From Candidatus Latescibacterota bacterium (GTDB lineage: Bacteria; Krumholzibacteriota; Krumholzibacteriia; JACNKJ01): a stretch of DNA of 64,000 bases. Positions 53,534-62,633 of this stretch are shown here, piece after piece. Where the stretch lies: NCBI GenBank assembly GCA_020633725.1, contig JACKDC010000001.1, forward strand, positions 310,001 through 374,000, in the 5' to 3' direction. The notes below the pieces were generated by a model that was given only the letters and a program-made list of their open reading frames with translations, made no database searches and had not been told where the DNA came from. Both the position numbers and the translations under genes were made by a program. The stretch's first letter is position 1. Each line of letters opens with the position of its first letter.

Positions 53534-56004
53534 GCGAGTCCACCGGCAACGGCCGCCTGACGGCCTTCCTCACCCTGCGCGGCGGCTGGGGCGGCCTCGC
53601 CGCGGCGCTGCTCTACGCCGCGCTGCTGGCGCTGCTCTTTCCGGAGGGCGTCTTCCACGGGCAGGTCTTCGTGAGCCCGGACAGCGTGGCGCCGCAGGGC
53701 TTCGCGGACTACGTGGCGCGCGAGGGCATCGCCCCGGGCGACGCGCTGTGGAACCCCTTCATCTTCGGCGGCATGCCCGCCTACGCCTCGCTCGCCCACG
53801 ACCGCAATCTCTACCCGCCGGGGCCGCTGCTGCGCGGCCTCAGCGCCATCCACCTGCTGCCGCCGCTGGGCTGGCTGCTGGCGCACTACCTGTGGCTGGG
53901 CCTGGGCGTCTTCCTCTTCCTGCGTCGACGTGGCGTGCGGCCCTACCTCGCCTGGCTGGCGGGGGCGTGGTTCGTGCTGCTGCCGCCGCAGGTGGCGATC
54001 GGCGCGCACGGTCACGGCAGCAAGGTGATGACGCTCGCCTGGCTCCCCTGGGCGCTGCTCTTCGTCGACCGCCTGCTCGACCGGCGCCGCGCGCTGATGG
54101 ACGCCGGCCTCTTCGGGCTCTCTCTCGCGGGACTGCTGCTGGCCGGGCACATCCAGGTGGCCTACTACGCGCTGCTCACCCTGGGGCTCTTCGCGCTGGG
54201 CCGCCTCGTCCTGATCGCCCGCCGCGAGGGGCCGGCGCGCGCGCTCGCCCCGCTGGCCCTGGGCCTCGCCGCGCTGGCGCTGGCGGGCGCGGCGAGCCTG
54301 CCCCTCTACGGACCGGTCAAGGAGTACAGCGCGCACTCGATTCGCGGGGCCGCCGAGGCGGGGGCCAGCTACGACTACGCCACGGGCTGGAGCCTGGCGC
54401 CCGCCGAGTGGAGCACCTTCCTCTGGCCGGCCAGCTGGGGCTTTGGCGCCGAGAGCTACTTCGGCCGCATGCCGCTGACGGACTACGGCAACGCGCTCGG
54501 CATCCTGCCCCTGCTCGCGGCCGTGCCGCTGTTCTGGCGCCGCCGGCCGCGCGCCTTCGACGTCTTCTTCCTCGCCCTGGCGCTCGCCGCCACGCTCGTG
54601 GCCGCGGGACGCTTCCTGCCGGCGGTCTACCGCCCGCTCTACGAGCATCTGCCGGGCTTCGGCCGCTTCCGCGTGCCGGTGATGATCCTCCTGCTCCAGC
54701 AGCTCGCCGTGGCGACGCTCATGGCCCGCGGCCTCGAGCTGGCGCTGCGGGAGTCGACGGCCCTGTCGCGGCTGCGTCTCCTGCTCGCCGCCGGCGCGGC
54801 CGCCATGCTGATCAGCGCCGCCGTGCTGCCCGGAAGGGTGGAGGACCGCGCCCGGCAGACCCTCGCCGCGCGCTACAGCAGCCAGCTCGCGCGGGTGTCG
54901 CCGCAGCAGGCGCGCGACTTCGTGGACGGTCTCGCCGCCCTGCCCGCGGGCTGGGTGCGCGACGACGCGCTGCGCGCCGGCCTCCTGCTCCTGCCCGTGC
55001 TCGCCGCGCTCGAGCTGCGGCGTCGCCGTGGCGTCCGCGGCGCGATGGCGTCGAGCTGGGAGCGGACCGACCTGCTCCTCGCCGCCGCCCTGCTGCTCGC
55101 CGTGCTGGGCGACCTGCTGCCGCAGGACGGGCGCGTCCTTCACCCGGCCGCGCACTGGCCGACGCGCCGGGGCGTGGAGCTGTGGGGCGAGCGCGAGCCC
55201 GCGGCCGAACGCCTGCCCGCGCGCACGCTCGACTACCTGGAGCGCAACCTCGATCACCAGCGCTTCTACGCCTTGCCCGGCAGTCCCTTCGCCGCCAACG
55301 GGGCCGCCGCCGCGGGACTGGCCAGCCTGGGCGGCTATCACGCCGCCAAGCTCGCGCTCGCGGACTCGGTGCTGAAGGCGCTGCCCACGGCCGGTCCCGA
55401 GCTGCTGGATCGCTTCGCGGTGAGCACCCTGATCGCGCCGCGCGGCACGCAGCTGGGCGCGGGCTTCCCGCCGGCGCCGGGCGCGGAGGGTTGCGAGGAG
55501 GCGGTCTTCGTCAATCCCGGCGCGCTGGGACGCCTGCGGCTCGCCGACCGCGCCGCCGTGGAGCCGCCGGCCGCGAGCCGGCAGCGGCTCTTCGCGGGTC
55601 GCGCGGAGCCGGGCCTCGTCTACGTGGACGCTCCGCCCGATCCCGCGCCCGCCCCGGGCGACGGCCCTCCCGGCGCGGTGGAACGGGTCGAGTGGGCGCT
55701 CGACACGGTGGACTGCAGCGTGCGCCTGGACCGGCCGGCGCTGCTGGTGCTCGCGGACATGGCCTACCCCGGCTGGCGCGTGAGCGTGGACGGCGCCGAG
55801 CGTCCCCTGCTGACGGCCGACGGCCTCCTGCGCGCCGTGGGCCTGGCCGCGGGCGAGCACGCGGTGCGCTTCGAGTTCGCGCCGCCGCGGCTCGCCGCTT
55901 TCCGCTGGCTGGGACGTGCCGCGTGGGCGCTGTTGCTGCTGCTGAGCGCGGCGGGCGGGCTGCTGGCGCGGCCGCGCCGGCAGGAACGGGAGGGGACGGC
56001 GTGA
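53530..56004 (+). CDS. YfhO-family membrane protein
   Basis: Polytopic protein of 824 residues with about a dozen helices in the first ~560 and a soluble C-terminal part. GDALWNPFIFGGMPAYASLA and the acidic loop after the first helix (VSPDSVAPQGFADY) match YfhO, a GT-C-fold protein needed in some Gram-positives for glycosylation of lipoteichoic acid. The closing LLVLADMAYPGWRVSVDGAE is the usual YfhO end. Here it probably transfers a sugar from a polyprenyl phosphate to a surface acceptor. GTGA overlaps at both ends. Confidence 0.85.
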   Translation: MSESTGNGRLTAFLTLRGGWGGLAAALLYAALLALLFPEGVFHGQVFVSPDSVAPQGFADYVAREGIAPGDALWNPFIFGGMPAYASLAHDRNLYPPGPLLRGLSAIHLLPPLGWLLAHYLWLGLGVFLFLRRRGVRPYLAWLAGAWFVLLPPQVAIGAHGHGSKVMTLAWLPWALLFVDRLLDRRRALMDAGLFGLSLAGLLLAGHIQVAYYALLTLGLFALGRLVLIARREGPARALAPLALGLAALALAGAASLPLYGPVKEYSAHSIRGAAEAGASYDYATGWSLAPAEWSTFLWPASWGFGAESYFGRMPLTDYGNALGILPLLAAVPLFWRRRPRAFDVFFLALALAATLVAAGRFLPAVYRPLYEHLPGFGRFRVPVMILLLQQLAVATLMARGLELALRESTALSRLRLLLAAGAAAMLISAAVLPGRVEDRARQTLAARYSSQLARVSPQQARDFVDGLAALPAGWVRDDALRAGLLLLPVLAALELRRRRGVRGAMASSWERTDLLLAAALLLAVLGDLLPQDGRVLHPAAHWPTRRGVELWGEREPAAERLPARTLDYLERNLDHQRFYALPGSPFAANGAAAAGLASLGGYHAAKLALADSVLKALPTAGPELLDRFAVSTLIAPRGTQLGAGFPPAPGAEGCEEAVFVNPGALGRLRLADRAAVEPPAASRQRLFAGRAEPGLVYVDAPPDPAPAPGDGPPGAVERVEWALDTVDCSVRLDRPALLVLADMAYPGWRVSVDGAERPLLTADGLLRAVGLAAGEHAVRFEFAPPRLAAFRWLGRAAWALLLLLSAAGGLLARPRRQEREGTA

Positions 56005-56741
56005 ACGGGCAGAGCCTCGTCATCATTCCCACCTACAACGAGCGCGAGAACATCGACGCGATCATCGCGGCGGTGCTCGCCATCGACCCGGGTCTGGGCG
56101 TGCTCGTGGTGGACGACAGCTCGCCGGACGGCACGGCGGAGCTCGTGAAGGCCCGCCCCGAGCTGGACACACGGGTCTTCCTGCTGAGCCGGCCTGGCAA
56201 GATGGGACTGGGCAGCGCCTACATCGCGGGCTTCCAGTGGGCCCTGGCGCGCCCCGACGTGGCCCGGATCTTCGAGATGGACGCGGACTTCTCCCACAAC
56301 CCCGAGGACCTGCGCCGCTTCCTGCGCGAGATCGACAGCCACGATCTCGTGCTGGGCAGCCGCTACCTCGACGGCGTCACCGTGGTCAACTGGCCGTTGC
56401 GCCGGCTGGTGCTGAGCCTGGGCGCGAACATCTACACGCGCATCGTCACCGGCATGCCGATCAAGGACGCCACCGGCGGCTTCAAGTGCTTCCGCCGCGA
56501 GGTGCTGGAGTCCATCCCCCTCGAGCGGGTGCGCAGCGACGGCTACAGCTTCCAGATCGAGCTGAACTACCAGGCCTGGAAGCGCGGCTTCAAGATCAAG
56601 GAGATCCCCATCGTCTTCACGGATCGCCGCGTGGGCGTGAGCAAGATGAACCGGCGGATCATCTGGGAGGCCGTGTGGATGGTCTGGCGTCTGCGCTTCA
56701 CGCGACTGCGGGGCGGACGCTGGCAGGGGGCGTCGCGGTGA
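56001..56741 (+). CDS. Polyprenol monophosphomannose synthase-like GT2
   Basis: Single-domain DPM1-type enzyme of 246 residues that would move mannose from GDP-mannose to a polyprenyl phosphate. Motifs: VIIPTYNERENIDAIIAAVL, VVDDSSPDGTAELV, KMGLGSAYIAGFQWAL, EMDADFSHNPEDLRRFL, GSRYLDG, ATGGFKCFRREVLESI and IPIVFTDRRVGVSKM. There are no membrane helices, as in the short bacterial and actinobacterial forms. GDP-mannose can come from the genes at 18392-20832. Confidence 0.92.
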   Translation: MNGQSLVIIPTYNERENIDAIIAAVLAIDPGLGVLVVDDSSPDGTAELVKARPELDTRVFLLSRPGKMGLGSAYIAGFQWALARPDVARIFEMDADFSHNPEDLRRFLREIDSHDLVLGSRYLDGVTVVNWPLRRLVLSLGANIYTRIVTGMPIKDATGGFKCFRREVLESIPLERVRSDGYSFQIELNYQAWKRGFKIKEIPIVFTDRRVGVSKMNRRIIWEAVWMVWRLRFTRLRGGRWQGASR

Positions 56742-58867
56742 AGACGATCTCCGTCATCTACGTGAGCTACAACTCCGGCGAGGAGATCCTCGCGAGCGTG
56801 AAGAGCCTCCGGGAAGCGGGCAGCCGCCACGCGCTCGAGGTGATCGCGGTGGACAACGCCAGCCGCGACGACTCCGCCGCCCGCCTGGCCGAGGCCCCGC
56901 ACCTGACGCTGCTCCAGAACCCGATGAACCTGGGCTACGCGCGCGCGGTGAACCTGGGGCTCACGGCCGCCACCGGCGACTACGTGCTGGTGCTGAACCC
57001 GGACGTCACCGTGCGCCCCGGCGCCGTCGACGCGCTGGTGGAGTTCATGGACGCCCATCCCCGCGCGGGCATCGCCGGCGCGAAGCTGCTCAACGAGGAC
57101 GGCACGCTGCAGCACTCCTGCCGCAGCTTCTACACCTTCTGGACCGTGCTGCTGCGGCGCACGCCGCTGGGGAAGCTGTTCCCGAAGAGCCGCGCGCTGC
57201 GCCACCATCTCATGCTCGACTTCGACCACGCCTCCGAGCGCGCGGTGGACTGGGTGCTCGGAGCCTGCATGATGGTGCGCCGGCAGGCCGTGGCCGAGGT
57301 GGGCCCCATGGACCCGCGCTTCTTCCTCTACTTCGAGGACGTGGACTGGTGCTACCGCATGCAGACGCGCGGGTGGGAGGTGTGGTACGTCCCCGGCGCC
57401 GTGATGAACCACGTGCACAAGCGCGCCAGCGCGCGGAATCCCTTCAGCCGCAGCCTGGTGGCGCACATCACGAGCTTCGTGCACTACACCGAGAAGTGGA
57501 ACCCGGCCGCCTACCTGCTCAAGCGCTATCGCAACCTGTTCAAGGTGCTGACGCTCCTCGTCCTCGACGTCGCCGGCGCGGGCGCGGCCTACCTCGCCGC
57601 GATCGCGCTGCGCCGCAGCTTCCACCTGGACTACTTCATCGCCGAGCCGTACCAGCGCTTCTCGCTGCTGTACTTCGTCATCCTCCTCGGCACCTACTAC
57701 CTGTCGGGGCTCTACCGCAGCAGCCGCCGCGAGAGCGCGAGCGAGGAGCTGCTCGCCCTGGGCAAGGCCGGCGTGCTGGCGGGCGTGGTGCTCATGAGCA
57801 GCACCTTCCTGAGCAAGGAGCGGATCGTCTCGCGCGCGGTGGTGCTCGCCAGCGTGCTCCTCGCCGTGCTGCTCACCTGGCTGCTGCGCGGCGGCCTGCG
57901 CGCGCTGCACCGCGTGCTGCTGCGCTACCACTTCGACTTGCGTCGGCTCCTGCTCGTGGGCACGGCGGTGGAGGCGTCCGCGCTGGAGCAGCGCCTGCTG
58001 CGGCACCCGGAGCTGGGCCTGGAGATGGTGGGGCGCATCGCGGTCGGCGAGAGCGAGATGGAGCGCCGCGGCGCGCTCGGCGGTCCCGCGGACCTCGAGC
58101 GGGTGAGCGCGGCGGAGCGGGTGCAGGAGATCGTGGTGGCGCCGAGCGGGGCGGGACTGCCGTCGCTGGCCACGGCCCTGATCTGGTGCCGGGCGCGGAG
58201 CATCGACCTGCGCCTGCTCAGCGACCTGGCCGGCATGGTGGGCCGGGGCGCGCGCGCCGAGGACTTTCTCGGCCTGCCCGCCGTGGCCTACCGCATGGCC
58301 GGCCTCTACCCGCTGGAGCGGGCGTTCAAGCGGCTGGCGGACCTGGTCGTGGGGCTCGCGGGGCTCGTCTTGACCCTGCTTCCCGGCCTGGTGCATCTTG
58401 GAGTGAGTCGCGGGGCGAGGAGGCTCCGCGTGGAGGTGCTGGGACGTCACGGGCGGCCGACGCGCCTCACCCTGGTCCTGCGCCGGGACGGTCGCCCGGC
58501 GCCCGACGTTCTCAACCCCTGGGCATTCGCGGCAGTGCTCGCAGGCGGACTGAGCCTGGTGGGGCCCATGCCCCGACGCGCGCTGCCCGCGCCGCCGCCG
58601 GACCTGGGCGCGCTGCTGACGCTGCGCCCCGGGCTGACCGGCGCCTGGCGCCGTCGCGGGCGGGTGGACGCGGCCGACGAGGCCCGTCAACTCGACCTCT
58701 TCTATCTGCGCAACTGGAGCCTGGGGCTCGACCTCCAGCTCTGGCTGGAGACCCTGGGCGCCCAGCTGCGCGGCGACCATCCCGCCTTCCTCCTCGCGCG
58801 GTTGCGCGGGGAGGAGGCCACGCGCCCGACGGCAGCGGCCGCGCCGGGCGAGAAAGGACTCGCGTGA
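56738..58867 (+). CDS. GT2 glycosyltransferase fused to a degenerate sugar-phosphate transferase
   Basis: Single frame of 709 residues with two parts. Residues 1-~265 are a complete GT2 domain (VIYVSYNSGEEILASVKSL, VDNASRDDSAARL, NMNLGYARAVN-like PMNLGYARAVNLG, MDPRFFLYFEDVDWCYRM). Residues ~268-385 hold four or five helices, ~395-515 a nucleotide-binding-like domain, and ~525-680 the remains of a polyprenyl glycosylphosphotransferase: FKRLADLVVGL, SLVGPMP (606-612), RPGLTG and DLFYLRNWSLGLDL. The KFRSM and SLDELPQLWNV blocks, with the catalytic Asp-Glu, are missing. The second part probably no longer transfers sugar phosphate. No frameshift is visible. Confidence 0.85.
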   Translation: MKTISVIYVSYNSGEEILASVKSLREAGSRHALEVIAVDNASRDDSAARLAEAPHLTLLQNPMNLGYARAVNLGLTAATGDYVLVLNPDVTVRPGAVDALVEFMDAHPRAGIAGAKLLNEDGTLQHSCRSFYTFWTVLLRRTPLGKLFPKSRALRHHLMLDFDHASERAVDWVLGACMMVRRQAVAEVGPMDPRFFLYFEDVDWCYRMQTRGWEVWYVPGAVMNHVHKRASARNPFSRSLVAHITSFVHYTEKWNPAAYLLKRYRNLFKVLTLLVLDVAGAGAAYLAAIALRRSFHLDYFIAEPYQRFSLLYFVILLGTYYLSGLYRSSRRESASEELLALGKAGVLAGVVLMSSTFLSKERIVSRAVVLASVLLAVLLTWLLRGGLRALHRVLLRYHFDLRRLLLVGTAVEASALEQRLLRHPELGLEMVGRIAVGESEMERRGALGGPADLERVSAAERVQEIVVAPSGAGLPSLATALIWCRARSIDLRLLSDLAGMVGRGARAEDFLGLPAVAYRMAGLYPLERAFKRLADLVVGLAGLVLTLLPGLVHLGVSRGARRLRVEVLGRHGRPTRLTLVLRRDGRPAPDVLNPWAFAAVLAGGLSLVGPMPRRALPAPPPDLGALLTLRPGLTGAWRRRGRVDAADEARQLDLFYLRNWSLGLDLQLWLETLGAQLRGDHPAFLLARLRGEEATRPTAAAAPGEKGLA

Positions 58868-61197
58868 GCAAGCAGCACAGCCTCCCCCTGCTCCTGCTGG
58901 CGATGCTCCTGTCGACGAGCGCGGCGACGTCGCGCGCCGAAGACCACTGGTCCGTGTGGGCGGACCCCAGCCGCGTGCGCGCCTTCGCGCTCGACGGCGA
59001 CGCCGTCTGGGCCGGCGGCCGCGGCGGCCTGGTGCGGATCACGCCGGCCACGGGCGACGTGGAGGCGGTCACCACGGCCGAGGGCCTGGCGGGCATCGAC
59101 GTGATGGACCTGCTCATGCAGGACGGCGAACTGTGGGTGGCCATGGCCACCGAGGGGCTGCAGCGCTATCGTCCGGGCGCGGCCGACCCCTGGTTCCGCT
59201 TCCAGACCTTCCCGCAGGGCCTGGCCTCCGACGCCGTGCAGTGCCTCGCCGGCGGTCCCGCCGGCGGCGTCTGGTACGGCAGCGACAAGGGCTACGGCGT
59301 CATCGTCGACGGCCAGCATCAGCGGCTCTGGAACGAGCTGAACGGACTCTCCAATCCCGACGTGCGCGCACTGGCCTTCGCTGGCGACACGCTGGTGGTG
59401 GGCACGGCGGCCGGGCTCTACCGCATGGACCCCGGGGCGAACCCGGTGGCCGTGGCGGGCGCGCCGACGTCGACGATCACGGACGTTGCCGTGGTCGCCG
59501 ACAGCGTGTGGGTCGTGGCCGGCGGGGCGTTGCACCGGGATCGTCTGGCGGGTACTGACGCCTGGCCGGCGCTAGCGTCGCCGGTAGCGGGCCTCGAAGT
59601 GAAGGCGCTGGCGGCCGTGGGCGAGGGCTTGGTGGTCACGTTGGGAGAGTCGGGAACGAGTGGCAGGGCGGATCGAGTCTTTCTCTACAGCGCCGGCGCG
59701 GGGTGGACCGACATCAGCGCGGGCCTTCCGAACAACTTCTATCCCGCGTACAGCACGCTCGCCTATGACGCGGTGCTCGCGGGCCCCGGTGGCGATATCT
59801 GGGTGGGCGGAACCGTCGACGGCGCCCTGGGACCGGGTGCCGTGCACTACGCCGGCGGCAGTTGGACGCACCATCCCCTCAACGCGAGCCCGGCGGGCGC
59901 GGAGTACAACAGCATGGCGCTGGCGCCCTCCGGCAATCTGTGGGCGAACAGCACCGTGGCCGGCGCCATGTTCGACGGCCAGCGTTGGACGCGCTATCCC
60001 TCGGGCAGCTTCTCGGGCGGCGTTCCACGGTTCAGCCTCGACGTGCTCGAAGACAGCCAGGGCTGGGTGTGGTTCAATCGCTACACGCATCGCTTCCTGC
60101 GCGTCGAGCTCAGCAGCCTGACCGAGGAGATCATCACGGGCGACGGCGTGTCGATCACACGAATGCTGGAAGACGCGCAGGGCAACCGCTGGTTCTGCCG
60201 GGACAACAACGATGTCCAGACCGGCCTGTCGGTGTTCACTGCGGACGACACCTGGATCCACTACGACCTCGGCTCCGGGCTGCCGTCGCTCACGATCGAC
60301 GACATCGCCTTCCTGTCGACCCGGCGCGTGGCGCTGCTCTGCCGCGGCGCGGGGCTCTGGATCTGGGACCACGCCGGCACGCTGGACAACACCGACGACG
60401 ACACCTGGTGGGGCGAGGGCGCGGGTCTCGAGGACGACGATGGCCTTCTCGAGGCGGGAACGCTCTTCTCGAGCCTCACCGACGATCGCCGCGGCGGACT
60501 CTGGGTCGGCCAGGGCAACGGCCTGGTGCGCGTGGTTCCGTCCAGCGGCGGCTACCGTGTGGTGACGCGCCTGGGCGCCAAGACCACCTTCACCGACGGC
60601 CTGATCGGCGTGAGCGTTGCCTGCGTGGCGGGCGCCCCGGACGGCAGCGTCTGGGTGGGCACGGATCTCGGACTCACGCATGCGGCGCTGACCCTCGAGA
60701 ACAGCGGCGGCCAGGAGTTGCTGCGCTGGACGCTCCAGAGCTACACCACCGAGACCGGCCGCCAGCAGGCGGGCACTGATCTCTTCGGCAGCGAGACGCT
60801 CGCGCCCTTGCCGTCGGGCAACGTGCGCCGCGTGCTGGTTGGCGACGACGGGGACACGATCTGGCTGGGTACCACGTCTGGGGTGGCGCGCCTCACCTTC
60901 AGCCCCGACGCGGCGCCGGATCCGTCCCTCGTGGACGCGGCGTGGATCTACCCCAACCCCGCGCGGCTCGCGCTCGGCCACCAGGCCGTGCGCCTGGGCG
61001 GGATCGAGCAGCCGGTCACGGCGACGGTCTACAACCTCGAAGGCCAGCTCGTGAAGGAGTCGGGCGAGGTCCAGCCCGGCGGGGTGCTCTGGGACATGAC
61101 CACGCGCTTCGGCTCGCGCGCGGTGAGCGGCACCTACATCCTGAGGCTCGAGACGCAGGGGCACGTGGCGCTGCGCGAGCTGGTCGTGGTGCGCTAG
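58864..61197 (+). CDS. Secreted two-component-regulator-type beta-propeller protein with sorting-like C-terminal domain
   Basis: Exported protein of 777 residues: signal peptide (~1-25), then repeated propeller blades over ~28-690 (VWAGGRGGLVRITP, LWVAMATEGLQRY, VWYGSDKGYGVI, DIWVGGTVDG, LWVGQGNGLVRV, VWVGTDLGLTHA, IWLGTTSGVARL). The last ~82 residues (YPNPARLAL from Y696, then TVYNLEGQLVKESGEV, SGTYILRLET) look like the FlgD-Ig or type-A sorting domains used in type IX secretion. No histidine kinase is attached. Codon use is a little less GC-biased than in neighbours. It lies inside the glycan block and might be glycosylated or surface-anchored. Confidence 0.8.
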   Translation: MSKQHSLPLLLLAMLLSTSAATSRAEDHWSVWADPSRVRAFALDGDAVWAGGRGGLVRITPATGDVEAVTTAEGLAGIDVMDLLMQDGELWVAMATEGLQRYRPGAADPWFRFQTFPQGLASDAVQCLAGGPAGGVWYGSDKGYGVIVDGQHQRLWNELNGLSNPDVRALAFAGDTLVVGTAAGLYRMDPGANPVAVAGAPTSTITDVAVVADSVWVVAGGALHRDRLAGTDAWPALASPVAGLEVKALAAVGEGLVVTLGESGTSGRADRVFLYSAGAGWTDISAGLPNNFYPAYSTLAYDAVLAGPGGDIWVGGTVDGALGPGAVHYAGGSWTHHPLNASPAGAEYNSMALAPSGNLWANSTVAGAMFDGQRWTRYPSGSFSGGVPRFSLDVLEDSQGWVWFNRYTHRFLRVELSSLTEEIITGDGVSITRMLEDAQGNRWFCRDNNDVQTGLSVFTADDTWIHYDLGSGLPSLTIDDIAFLSTRRVALLCRGAGLWIWDHAGTLDNTDDDTWWGEGAGLEDDDGLLEAGTLFSSLTDDRRGGLWVGQGNGLVRVVPSSGGYRVVTRLGAKTTFTDGLIGVSVACVAGAPDGSVWVGTDLGLTHAALTLENSGGQELLRWTLQSYTTETGRQQAGTDLFGSETLAPLPSGNVRRVLVGDDGDTIWLGTTSGVARLTFSPDAAPDPSLVDAAWIYPNPARLALGHQAVRLGGIEQPVTATVYNLEGQLVKESGEVQPGGVLWDMTTRFGSRAVSGTYILRLETQGHVALRELVVVR

Positions 61198-61205
61198 GGG
61201 ACACG

Positions 61206-62633
61206 GTGAAGCGACTTCTCATCATCGGCGCCGGCGAGGCCGGCCGCATGGTGGCCGCCGAGATCGAGGCCAGCCCGGAACTGGGCCTCGCCCTCGCGGG
61301 CTGGCTCGACGACGCCCCCGCGCTGGCGGGGCAGAGCGTGGCCGGGCGGCCCGTCTTCGGCACGACCGAGGCGCTGCGCGAGGTGGCCCGCCGCGAGGCG
61401 GTGGACGAGGTCGTGCTGGCCATCCCGTCGGCGGCGGGCGCGGTGGTGCGGCGCCTGGTGCGCATCTGCCAGGAGGCGGAGCTTCCCTTCAAGATCGTGC
61501 CGGGGATTCGCGAGATCGTCACCGGCGCGGTGCACATCTCGCAGATTCGCCGGGTGAATCCGGAGGACCTGCTCGGCCGCGAGACGGTGGACTTCCAGCC
61601 CGAGCCGGTCCGCCGCGACGTCGCGGGCAAGACCGTGATGATCACCGGGGCGGGCGGGTCCATCGGCAGCGAGATCGCCCGCCAGGTGGCGCGTCTCGCG
61701 CCGCGGCGGCTGGTGCTGATGGGCCGGGGCGAGAACTCCATCTTCGAGATCGAGAACGAGCTGCGCGATCGGCATCCCGGGCTCGAGATCCTCGGCCTCA
61801 TCGCCGACATGCGCGACCGGGAGCGCATCCTGCGGCTGGGGGCCGAGATCGCCCCGCAGCTGCTCTACCACGCCGCCGCCCACAAGCACGTGCCCTACAT
61901 GGAGGCCTGGCCCAGCGAAGCTTTCGTGAACAACGTGCTCGGTACCCGGAACCTCGTGGACATGGCCACGGCCGTCGGCGCGGAGCGCATGGTCATGCTG
62001 TCCACCGACAAGGCCGTGGATCCCCAGGGCGTGATGGGCGCCAGCAAGCGCCTGGCGGAGCTGCTGCTGCTGCGCGCGGCCGCCCGGGCGCGGCAGGCCG
62101 GCGGCGCAACCCGCTTCATCTCCGTCCGTTTTGGCAACGTGCTTGCAAGCCGGGGCTCGGTGGTGCCCCTCTTCCAGCGGCAGATCGCGGCGGGAGGGCC
62201 GGTCACGGTGACCGACGCCCGCGCCACGCGCTTCTTCATGACGATCAAGGAGGCCAGCATGCTGGTCATCCAGGCCGGCAGCGGGGGCGCGGGGGGCGAG
62301 ATCTACATCCTCAACATGGGTGAGAGCGTGGAGATCCTGGAGCTGGCGCGCAGCATGATCCGCCTGTCGGGCTTCGTGCCCGAGCGAGACATTCCCATCC
62401 GCTTCACCGGCCTGCGTCCGGGGGAGAAGCTGCACGAGCGCCTCATGACCGCGGCCGAGGCCGAGGTGAGCGAGTTCGGCGAGCAGCTGATGATCATCCG
62501 CCCGGAGCTGCCGGGCGGCCTCGACCTCGACGCCACCTTTGCCGAGCTGGGCGCCCTGGCCGCCGCCGGCGACGACGACACGCTCCGCGCCCGCATGCTC
62601 GCCGTGGCCGGCGCCACGCGGGACCTGCTGTGA
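61206..62633 (+). CDS. CapD/FlaA1-like nucleotide-sugar dehydratase, soluble form
   Basis: The 475-residue product joins an N-terminal nucleotide-binding domain (LLIIGAGEAGRMVAAEI; ~1-125) to a C-terminal extended SDR domain (VMITGAGGSIGSEIARQ, ~144-160; YHAAAHKHVPYMEAWP; LSTDKAVDPQGVMGASKRLA; RFGNVLASRGSVVPLF; GLRPGEKLHERLM). Met replaces the usual catalytic Tyr before Lys, as in the FlaA1/WbpM group of 4,6-dehydratases. The N-terminal membrane helices of WbpM are absent. It probably makes a UDP-4-keto-6-deoxy-HexNAc for the next enzyme. GTG start 8 bases after the propeller gene. Confidence 0.9.
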   Translation: MKRLLIIGAGEAGRMVAAEIEASPELGLALAGWLDDAPALAGQSVAGRPVFGTTEALREVARREAVDEVVLAIPSAAGAVVRRLVRICQEAELPFKIVPGIREIVTGAVHISQIRRVNPEDLLGRETVDFQPEPVRRDVAGKTVMITGAGGSIGSEIARQVARLAPRRLVLMGRGENSIFEIENELRDRHPGLEILGLIADMRDRERILRLGAEIAPQLLYHAAAHKHVPYMEAWPSEAFVNNVLGTRNLVDMATAVGAERMVMLSTDKAVDPQGVMGASKRLAELLLLRAAARARQAGGATRFISVRFGNVLASRGSVVPLFQRQIAAGGPVTVTDARATRFFMTIKEASMLVIQAGSGGAGGEIYILNMGESVEILELARSMIRLSGFVPERDIPIRFTGLRPGEKLHERLMTAAEAEVSEFGEQLMIIRPELPGGLDLDATFAELGALAAAGDDDTLRARMLAVAGATRDLL

